Assembly (NCBI GenBank): GCA_002371345.1
Contig: DFHY01000081.1
Span: 1 to 15,262, forward strand
Length of the DNA: 15,262 nt
Direction of reading: 5' to 3'
DNA from: Lachnospiraceae bacterium UBA3711
GTDB taxonomy: Bacteria > Bacillota > Clostridia > Lachnospirales > Lachnospiraceae
Shown: positions 7,216 through 13,900 of the stretch, one piece after another
Position numbering within the stretch: position 1 is the first letter of the stretch
Layout of the letters: each line of letters starts with the position of its first letter
Made by a program: the position numbers and the translations under genes
Notes under the pieces: generated by a model
Told to the model about the DNA's origin: nothing
The model's input: the letters and a program-made list of their open reading frames with translations, nothing else
The model's database searches: none

Positions 7216-8334
7216 TTACTTCTGATTTCTGACTGCCTCTGCAACGCACTCTCCCATGCGTGCCGTACCGACGACAGCAGTATTGTCATTCTCTGATTTA
7301 AGATCGGGAGTACGGAATAGCTTCAGCACATCCATAACCGCTCTCTCAACAGCACAGGCGGCTTCCTCCTCGCCGAGAGAATAGCGCAGCATGCAGGCGG
7401 CGGACAGGATCGTGGCGAGAGGATTCGCCCTGTCCTGACCCGCGATATCGGGAGCGCTGCCGTGGCTTGGCTCATACAGTCCGAAAGATCCCTCAGCAAG
7501 TGAAGCACTCGGCTGCATTCCTATCGATCCGACAACCATGGACGCCTCATCCGACAGAATGTCGCCGAACATGTTCTCCGTCAGAACAACATCAAACTGC
7601 GACGGCCGGCGCACAAGCTGCATGGCTGCGTTGTCAACGTACATATAGTCGACGTCAACCTCCGGATAATCCTTCGCCATCTCCCCGACAACCTTTCTCC
7701 AGAGCCTCGAGCTCTCAAGAACATTTGCCTTGTCGACAAGGGTCAGCTTCTTCCTCCTCAGCATCGCGCTGTCGAAAGCCTTCACCGCTATTCTCCTGAT
7801 CTCAGACTCGGAATACGACAGCACGTCGGTCGCGACCTCCTCTCCGCCGACGGTCTCGGTTTTCTTCTCACCAAAGTACAGGCCGCCGGTAAGCTCTCTC
7901 AGGATGACAAAGTCTATTCCCTCACGCGCTATATCTTCTCTCAGCGGGCAGGCATCCATCAGATCGTCATAGAGAACGGAGAAGCGAAGGTTTGCGAACA
8001 GGCCCAGCGCCTTGCGGATCCCGAGGAGTCCCGCTTCCGGCCTTTTCTTCGGGTCAAGCCGGTACCACGGACTCGTCTTCGGGTCGCCGCCGATAGAACC
8101 CATAAGGACGGCGTCGCAAGTCTTTGCCTGCGCGATGGTATCATCCGTCAGCGGAACTCCGTACTTATCAATCGAGCACCCGCCCAGATCCATCGGGACG
8201 TAATTCATGGTAAACCCGAACTTCCCGGCCGTGCAGTCGAGGACCCTGACTGCCTGTTCTATGATCTCCGGGCCAATCCCGTCTCCCTTGATCAAACCTA
8301 TCCGGTAACTTCTATCTCCTGTAGCCATAGACAT
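7216..8334 (-). CDS. leuB: 3-isopropylmalate dehydrogenase
   Basis: The enzyme oxidatively decarboxylates 3-isopropylmalate with NAD to give 2-oxoisocaproate, the leucine precursor. The 372-residue product opens with GLIKGDGIGPEI. It carries the substrate motif ILRELTGGLYFGEKK, the metal-binding Asp region DYMYVDNAAMQL, NMFGDILSDEASMVVGSIGM, and the NAD-binding EPSHGSAPDIAGQDRANP. These identify LeuB rather than isocitrate or tartrate dehydrogenase. The start is placed at ATG 8334, which has AGAAAGG 5 nt upstream. A GTG at 8361 would add nine residues and lacks a site; ATG 8328 is a close alternative. It is the first gene of the leuB-ilvD-ilvB block and diverges from an Lrp-family regulator. 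leuA, leuC and leuD are not in this window. Confidence 0.95.
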   Translation of the reverse strand: MSMATGDRSYRIGLIKGDGIGPEIIEQAVRVLDCTAGKFGFTMNYVPMDLGGCSIDKYGVPLTDDTIAQAKTCDAVLMGSIGGDPKTSPWYRLDPKKRPEAGLLGIRKALGLFANLRFSVLYDDLMDACPLREDIAREGIDFVILRELTGGLYFGEKKTETVGGEEVATDVLSYSESEIRRIAVKAFDSAMLRRKKLTLVDKANVLESSRLWRKVVGEMAKDYPEVDVDYMYVDNAAMQLVRRPSQFDVVLTENMFGDILSDEASMVVGSIGMQPSASLAEGSFGLYEPSHGSAPDIAGQDRANPLATILSAACMLRYSLGEEEAACAVERAVMDVLKLFRTPDLKSENDNTAVVGTARMGECVAEAVRNQK

Positions 8335-8339
8335 CGAAA

Positions 8340-8346
8340 CCTTTCT
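8340..8346 (-). promoter_or_regulatory. Ribosome binding site favouring leuB start at 8334
   Basis: On the minus strand AGAAAGG is followed by TTTCG and ATG (8334). The site is 11 nt from the alternative ATG at 8328. The upstream GTG at 8361 has no purine-rich site before it. Confidence 0.5.
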
Positions 8347-8371
8347 TGAAGCTGACAACACTGCACTGCTA

Positions 8372-8400
8372 ATCTTAGAATATATTTTTTACTAATTCAA
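8372..8400 (-). promoter_or_regulatory. Predicted leuB-ilvD-ilvB promoter
   Basis: On the minus strand TTGAAT (8400-8395) and TAAGAT (8377-8372) are separated by 17 bp. Each matches the sigma-70/SigA consensus at four of six positions. Start of transcription would fall about 30 bases before the leuB ATG. This is a sequence match only. Confidence 0.4.
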
Positions 8401-8418
8401 CCACAATCGAAATATTTA

Positions 8419-8427
8419 TGTTATAAT
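8419..8427 (+). promoter_or_regulatory. Predicted extended -10 promoter of the Lrp-family regulator gene
   Basis: TGTTATAAT is a perfect extended -10 element (TG, one base, TATAAT). The -35 region is poor, which is usual for extended -10 promoters. Transcription would begin about 40 bases before the ATG at 8473. It is back-to-back with the leuB promoter. Confidence 0.55.
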
Positions 8428-8472
8428 GCCGGGGAGAAAACAAAATCTTATGACACGCGAGGTAATACTGGT

Positions 8473-8937
8473 ATGGATAACCTGGATTTTCAGATTCTCA
8501 CCCAACTTAAGGAGAACGCGCGGCAGACCGCGTCTGACATCAGCAAGACGATCCACCTTTCAGTATCCACTGTAATCGAGAGGATAAAGAAGATGGAAAA
8601 GTCCGGGGTAATTCAGTCATACACCGTGATCTGCGATGACATCAAGCTCGGAAATGACATCACGGTTCTGATGGAGATCGGCATGGAGCATCCTCGGTTT
8701 AATGACGAATTTATCCGCCATGTTGACATGGACCCGAACATCATCGCCTGCTACTACCTGACGGGAGAATTTGATTTCATGCTGAAGATCTGCTGCAGGT
8801 CAAGCGATCATCTCGAACAGATCCACAACAGGATCAAGGACTATCCCGGAGTCAGGCTGACCCGGACACACTACGTGCTGAGAACCGTCAAAAACATTCA
8901 CTCCTCAGGCTTTGACATAACACCGGCGAAGCGCTGA
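8473..8937 (+). CDS. Lrp/AsnC-family transcriptional regulator
   Basis: The 154-residue protein opens with DNLDFQILTQLKENARQTASDISKTI and the helix-turn-helix segment LSVSTVIERIKKMEKSGVIQSY (about 15-55), the standard Lrp/AsnC DNA-binding domain. The rest (about 62-145), including ACYYLTGEFDFMLKICC, fits the RAM domain that binds amino acids and forms dimers and octamers. The length is typical. GAGG lies 10 nt upstream of the ATG. The gene diverges from leuB-ilvD-ilvB and shares the intergenic region with its promoter. The likely job is control of those genes in response to leucine or another amino acid, probably with autoregulation. Family membership is clear; the ligand and targets are inferred from position. 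Confidence 0.93.
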   Translation: MDNLDFQILTQLKENARQTASDISKTIHLSVSTVIERIKKMEKSGVIQSYTVICDDIKLGNDITVLMEIGMEHPRFNDEFIRHVDMDPNIIACYYLTGEFDFMLKICCRSSDHLEQIHNRIKDYPGVRLTRTHYVLRTVKNIHSSGFDITPAKR

Positions 8938-8947
8938 ATGTTACCAA

Positions 8948-9001
8948 AAGGGCCGCCGCGTTAAAAGTGGATTGCATAACCTTTTAACGCGGCAGCCCCT
9001 T
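8948..9001. terminator. Large hairpin between convergent regulator and yajC genes
   Basis: GCCGCGTTAAAAG (8955-8967) is exactly inverted at 8981-8993 with a 13-nt loop, and AAGGG/CCCTT extends the stem beyond a small internal bulge. It starts 10 bp after the regulator stop and ends 42 bp before the yajC stop on the opposite strand, so it probably ends both transcripts. T-runs are short on both sides (TTATAT on plus, CTTTTGG on minus). Confidence 0.65.
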
Positions 9002-9043
9002 ATATCATCACCCCAAGCCAGGCCTCCGGCATCCCGGATGTAA

Positions 9044-9385
9044 TCACTTCTTCTCCGCAGCCTGTTCGGCAACTCCGTCAGAAGCCTTCTCTATCTCGGC
9101 AATCGCGCTCTTGCGCATAGGGATGCGGCAGTTTCTGTTGTTTCCGAACTCAACTATGCAGTCTTCCTCGGAAACCTGGATAACTGTGCCGTAGAAACCG
9201 CTGTTCGTGACAACAGTATCTCCTACCTCCATCGAACTGAGAAGCGCAGCCATTCTTTTCTGCTCCTTCTTCTGGGGACGGATGGCCAGGAAGTACATTA
9301 CTCCGAAGATGATCGCCATATATACGATCATCATGATCATACCGGATCCACCGGCTCCGGAAGCCGCTAACAGTGCTGGATTCAT
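9044..9385 (-). CDS. yajC: YajC-family preprotein translocase accessory subunit
   Basis: YajC is a small single-span membrane protein that associates with SecDF and the SecYEG export channel. The 113-residue product has a short Gly/Ala/Ser N-terminus, one hydrophobic segment at about 16-34 (MIMMIVYMAIIFGVMYFLA), and the family signature RPQKKEQKRM directly after it. A small beta domain follows (MEVGDTVVTNSGFYGTVIQV to IPMRKSAIAEI), with a charged tail. AGGAGG lies 11 nt before the ATG. It follows tgt by 95 bp, a common order in bacteria. No secD or secF follows here; the next gene is convergent. Confidence 0.94.
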   Translation of the reverse strand: MNPALLAASGAGGSGMIMMIVYMAIIFGVMYFLAIRPQKKEQKRMAALLSSMEVGDTVVTNSGFYGTVIQVSEEDCIVEFGNNRNCRIPMRKSAIAEIEKASDGVAEQAAEKK

Positions 9386-9442
9386 CTGATATTTTCCTCC
9401 TGATTCTTTATTTCAGCGCGCCTCACGCAGACGCTATGTGTC

Positions 9443-9471
9443 ATTGTACACAACTTTGATGATCTGTTCAA
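9443..9471 (-). promoter_or_regulatory. Predicted yajC promoter
   Basis: On the minus strand TTGAAC (9471-9466), a 17-bp spacer and TACAAT (9448-9443) lie in the tgt-yajC gap, about 60 bases before yajC. The -10 matches the consensus at five of six positions and the -35 at four. It would let yajC be expressed separately from tgt. Confidence 0.45.
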
Positions 9472-9480
9472 GAAAAGATT

Positions 9481-10623
9481 TCAAGTCTGTCCGCTCTCAT
9501 ACTCCGATATCCAGTCGGACCGGAACTTCTCATAGCGGTGTTCTTCGATCGCCAGGCGTATCTCCTCCATCAGATGATTGTAGAAATACAGGTTGTGGAG
9601 CACAAGAAGACGCATGCCGAGCATCTCCTTCGCCTTGAACAGATGGTGGATATATGCCCTGGTATAGCTCCTGCACGCCGGACATCCGCATCCCTCCTCA
9701 ATCGGAGCTTCGTCAAATGAGAACCTCGCATTATTCAGATTGATCTTGCCCCTGTGTGTGTAGGCGTGGCCGTGCCGGCCGTTTCTTGACGGATATACGC
9801 AGTCAAAGAAGTCAACTCCGCGGTATACTCCTTCCACGATATTAACAGGCGTCCCCACGCCCATCAGATATACGGGCTTGTCCTGGGGAAGATACGGAAC
9901 CGTCGAATCAAGGACACGGTACATCTCCTCGTGCGTCTCGCCGACGGCAAGTCCGCCCACAGCGTATCCGTCAAGATCAAGCTCCGCGATCTTCTTCGCA
10001 TGCTCGATTCTGATATCGTCGAACACGGCTCCCTGATTGATGCCGAACAGCATCTGCTGTCTGTTGATAGTGTCGGGCAGGGAGTTCAGTCTGTCCATCT
10101 CCTTCCTGCATCTGACGAGCCAGCGGTACGTCCTGTCGACGGAATCCTGTACATAGGAGCGCTCCGCCCTGGACGAGGGACATTCATCAAACGCCATGGC
10201 GATAGTGGAAGCCAGATTGGACTGTATACGCATGCTCTCCTCAGGTCCCATGAATATCCTGTGCCCGTCAATGTGTGACTGGAATGAGACTCCTTCCTCC
10301 CTGATCTTTCGAAGCGAGGCAAGCGAAAAAACCTGGAAGCCTCCTGAATCCGTCAGAATCGGCCTGTCCCAGTTCATGAACCGGTGAAGGCCTCCCAGCT
10401 TCTTTATGGCTTCATCGCCGGTCCTGACGTGAAGATGGTATGTATTGCTCAGCTCAACCTGGGTTCCGATCGACCGAAGATCATCGGTCGATACCGCCCC
10501 CTTTATCGCCGCGACAGTACCGACGTTCATGAAAACCGGAGTCTCTATCGTTCCGTGCACCGTCTTCAGCTGGCCGCGCTTTGCGCGCCCATCCAGAGTA
10601 ATCAGCCTGTATGTTCCGCTCAC
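9481..10623 (-). CDS. tgt: tRNA-guanine transglycosylase (queuine/preQ1 type)
   Basis: The enzyme swaps the guanine at wobble position 34 of GUN-anticodon tRNAs for preQ1, a step of queuosine synthesis. The 380-residue product has the N-terminal GRAKRGQLKTVHGTIETPVFMNVGT. It has LTDSGGFQVFSL, whose Asp is the general base, and GGLAVGE. DCVYPSRNGRHGHA holds the catalytic Asp and the RNA-binding loop. A zinc site follows in CGCPACRSY with a downstream His (IHHLF). The loop reads PSRNGRHGH where most homologues have PTRNARNGH, a conservative change. The start is a GTG at 10623, preceded by AGGAGA at 7 nt. A longer in-frame reading from an ATG at 10695 adds 24 residues unlike the family. No other queuosine gene is nearby. 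Confidence 0.95.
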   Translation of the reverse strand: MSGTYRLITLDGRAKRGQLKTVHGTIETPVFMNVGTVAAIKGAVSTDDLRSIGTQVELSNTYHLHVRTGDEAIKKLGGLHRFMNWDRPILTDSGGFQVFSLASLRKIREEGVSFQSHIDGHRIFMGPEESMRIQSNLASTIAMAFDECPSSRAERSYVQDSVDRTYRWLVRCRKEMDRLNSLPDTINRQQMLFGINQGAVFDDIRIEHAKKIAELDLDGYAVGGLAVGETHEEMYRVLDSTVPYLPQDKPVYLMGVGTPVNIVEGVYRGVDFFDCVYPSRNGRHGHAYTHRGKINLNNARFSFDEAPIEEGCGCPACRSYTRAYIHHLFKAKEMLGMRLLVLHNLYFYNHLMEEIRLAIEEHRYEKFRSDWISEYESGQT

Positions 10624-10630
10624 GTTGTAT

Positions 10631-10636
10631 TCTCCT
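10631..10636 (-). promoter_or_regulatory. Ribosome binding site fixing the GTG start of tgt
   Basis: On the minus strand AGGAGA is followed by ATACAAC and GTG at 10623. The encoded VSGTYRLITLDGRAKRG matches the normal beginning of the family, while the ATG at 10695 lacks such a site. Confidence 0.75.
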
Positions 10637-10638
10637 GT

Positions 10639-10702
10639 ACTATAATCCCGCCAAAGCTCCCTGACATTTAAAAGTGTAACAGCATGAGCCGTCATTTGTA
10701 AA
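10639..10702 (-). promoter_or_regulatory. Predicted tgt promoter region (two candidates)
   Basis: Candidate one on the minus strand: ATGTCA (10667-10662), 17 bp, TATAGT (10644-10639), giving a very short leader. Candidate two: TTTACA (10702-10697), 18 bp, TACACT (10678-10673), with a leader of about 45 bases. The -35 of candidate two touches the direct repeat at the edge of the neighbouring MITE-like element. The sequence alone does not decide between them. Confidence 0.35.
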
Positions 10703-10838
10703 GCTGTGTTAACTGTTCAGTACCTGTTGATGCTCTGCCGACGGGCGAGCCTGAAGCCTCTCAGATCCACCGGATAAGCAGGTTTATCCGCCCGTATCAT
10801 GCCCGGTTCCGGGGGCTGCCGAATGGTTATAAGCTGCG
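10701..10838 (-). mobile_element. MITE-like palindromic element, copy 2 (122 bp plus 8-bp direct repeats)
   Basis: The core 10709-10830, read on the minus strand, begins ATAACCATTCGG and ends CTGAACAGTTAA. Its start matches copy 1 (3713) through TAACYATTCRG and then CCCCC(T)GGAAC. Its end matches in 13 of 15 positions (GGTAMTGAASAGTTA). It is flanked without a gap by AAGCTGTG (10701-10708) and AAGCTGCG (10831-10838), an 8-bp direct repeat with one mismatch. Inside are two overlapping inverted repeats: ACGGGCG/CGCCCGT (10741-10747, 10789-10795) and CGGATAA/TTATCCG (10771-10777, 10784-10790). It fills most of the 333-bp gap between tgt and the activase gene and has no coding capacity. Confidence 0.6.
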
Positions 10839-10891
10839 TTTATCTCTATACACTTTAAATACATTGTATAAAATCTTAACGGGCTAAATGT

Positions 10892-10920
10892 TTGATTTCG
10901 CAAACCATTAAGGGTATACT
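10892..10920 (+). promoter_or_regulatory. Predicted promoter of the giant activase gene
   Basis: TTGATT (10892-10897), a 17-bp spacer and TATACT (10915-10920) form a fair SigA-type promoter, matching the consensus at four and five of six positions. The start of transcription would be about 30 bases before the ATG at 10957, which has AGGA 7 nt upstream. The 10839-10891 stretch before it is AT-rich with no recognised element. Confidence 0.5.
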
Positions 10921-10956
10921 ACCACATAGCGCTTACAGAAAATACAGGAAATATAT

Positions 10957-13900
10957 ATGGAATCAAAGGAATTAAAGAATACTTATTCTCTGGGAATTGA
11001 TATCGGATCTACCACGGTTAAGGTCGCAGTCCTCAGCCCTGAGCATGATCTTCTGTTTGCCGATTACCGCAGACATTTTGCCGACATCCAGGGCACACTG
11101 GCTGATCTTGTCGAGGAAGCCGAGGAAAAGCTTCATGATCTCGACGTCAGCGCGGTGATTACCGGATCGGGCGGTCTGACTCTGGCCGGCAATATGGATA
11201 TACCTTTTATTCAGGAGGTCGTCGCCGTATCGTCCAGCCTGAAGGCGTACGCACCCCAGACCGATGTGGCTATAGAGCTTGGCGGCGAGGACGCAAAGAT
11301 CATCTACTTTGACGCCTCAGGTATCGACCAGCGCATGAACGGAACCTGCGCGGGAGGAACAGGGTCATTTATCGACCAGATGGCTTCCCTCCTTCAGACC
11401 GATGTCTCAGGTCTTAACGAGTACGCTAAGAGTTATAAGTCGCTGTATACGATCGCGGCCAGGTGCGGAGTCTTCGCGAAGTCCGACATACAGCCCCTCA
11501 TCAATGAAGGAGCAACCAAGGAAGACCTTGCCGCCTCTATATTCCAGGCAGTCGTAAACCAGACCATTTCTGGTCTTGCCTGCGGCCGTCCGATCAGAGG
11601 ACATGTGGCCTTTCTGGGCGGCCCGCTTCATTTTCTCAGCGAGCTTCGGTACGCGTTTATCCGCACACTGAATCTGGACGATGAACACGCGATCATTCCC
11701 GACAACTCTCATCTGTTTGCCGCGATAGGTTCAGCGATGAACGCGTCCGGTACAGGACTTCGTAAGCTGTCGCAGATTGCCGGGACGCTTCGCGACGGAG
11801 TTCAGATACGCTTCGAAGTTCCAAGGATGGAGCCGCTGTTTTCAGACGACGAGGAGTACAGGTCATTTACCGGCAGGCAGGAGCGGTACAATGTTAAGAC
11901 CGCTGACCTTGAGACATATTCCGGGAACTGCTACCTCGGAATCGACGCAGGCTCGACAACCACGAAGGCTGCCCTGGTCTCAGAGAACGGTGAGCTTCTG
12001 TACTCATTCTATTCAAACAACAACGGAAGCCCTCTCAAGACAGCCATAGGCGCGGTCAGGGAGATATATGATCTGATGCCGGAGGACGCTCATATAGCTT
12101 ATTCCTGCTCGACAGGATACGGCGAGGCGCTCATCAAGGCCGCTCTCATGCTTGACGAGGGAGAGGTCGAGACAATCGCGCACTATTACGCGGCCTCTTT
12201 CTTTGATCCCGAGGTCGACTGTATCCTTGACATAGGCGGTCAGGACATGAAGTGCATCAAGATCAAGGATCACGCCGTGGACTCAGTCCAGCTCAACGAA
12301 GCCTGCTCTTCAGGCTGCGGCTCATTCATTGAAACATTCGCCAAGTCGCTGAACTATTCGATAAAGGACTTCGCGAAGGCTGCCCTGTTCGCAAAGAACC
12401 CCTTTGACCTTGGAACACGCTGCACAGTGTTCATGAATTCCAAGGTCAAGCAGGCCCAGAAAGAAGGCGCTCTCGTCGAGGACATATCCGCGGGTCTTTC
12501 ATATTCTGTTATCAAAAATGCGCTGTACAAGGTTATCAAGGTCTCTGACGCGAAAGAGCTTGGAAAGCACATCGTCGTCCAGGGCGGAACCTTCTACAAC
12601 GACGGCGTTCTGCGCGCTTTTGAGAAGATCGCGCAGTGTGAGGCGATCCGCCCGGATATAGCGGGAATCATGGGGGCATTCGGAGCCGGACTGATCGCGA
12701 GAGAACGCTTCCACGAAGACAGGGACGGAGAAAAGACAACAACCATGCTCCCGATCGAGCAGATCGAAGCGCTGAAGTTTACTACACATAACGCGAAGTG
12801 CCAGGGCTGCACGAACCACTGCCGCCTGACTATCAACCGCTTCTCAGGCGGACGCCAGTTCATCTCCGGAAACCGCTGCGAGCGGGGGCTCGGCCGCAAG
12901 AAGAACAAGGATAATCTGCCGAATCTGTATGATTTCAAGGAGAAGCTTCTGTTTCACAGGCAGTCGCTTCCTCTCGATGAGGCGGAGCGCGGTGAGATCG
13001 GCATACCACGTGTGCTTAATATGTATGAACTCTATCCGTTCTGGCACACTTTCTTTACTAAGCTGAAGTACCGCGTTGTGCTCTCCCCCCCGGGCTCATA
13101 CAGAATCTATGAGCTGGGCATCGAGTCCATACCGTCAGAATCGGAATGCTACCCGGCAAAAATAGCCCATGGCCATGTTGAATGGCTCATCGCGCAGGGT
13201 CTTAAGAAGATATTCTATCCGTGCATTCCTTACGAGCGCAAGGAGTTCAAGGACGCAGGCAATCATTTCGACTGCCCGATCGTGACTTCTTATCCGATGA
13301 ATATCAAGAACAACGTCGAGAATCTGCGTGATCTTGACGTGGAATTCCTGTGCCCGTTTATCGCGTTCACAAACAAGGATACCGTATCACGCCAGTTGGT
13401 CGACGTATTTAAGGATATCTCCGGAAATGAGATCATGGAGGCCGTGTCCGCCGGATGGGATGAGCTCGAACGCTGCCGGCAGGCGGTCTATGATGAAGGC
13501 GAGAAGGTCATCCGCTATCTGGAAGAGACCGGCAGGCACGGAATCGTGCTGGCCGGCAGACCATATCATATCGATCCTGAGATCAATCATGGTATACCTG
13601 AACTGATCAATTCCTTCGGCATGGCCGTTCTCACAGAGGACAGCGTATCCAACCTGGCGCCTATCGAGCGGCCTCTCACGGTCCTTGACCAGTGGATGTA
13701 CCACTCCAGGCTCTATGCCGCCGCCGAGTTTGTCAAGACGCGCGACGACCTTGATATGATCCAGCTCAACTCATTCGGCTGCGGCGTCGACGCCGTCACC
13801 ACGGACCAGGTTCAGGACATTCTGTCCGGATCAGGAAAGATATACACCTGCCTGAAGATCGACGAGGTAAACAACCTTGGAGCGGCACGTATCAGGATCC

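Noticed and set aside
8335..8472. T-box or leader-peptide attenuator ahead of leuB
   Set aside because: The predicted leader is only about 30 bases, with no T-box sequence, no run of Leu/Ile/Val codons and no terminator hairpin.
10624..10695. Upstream ATG adding 24 residues to Tgt
   Set aside because: A GTG at 10623 has AGGAGA at ideal spacing and gives the normal family N-terminus; the longer form would cover one of the predicted promoters.
10700..10956. Riboswitch (preQ1, cobalamin, c-di-GMP) in the tgt-activase gap
   Set aside because: No conserved core of these riboswitches is visible on either strand; the structure is better explained by the palindromic repeat element.
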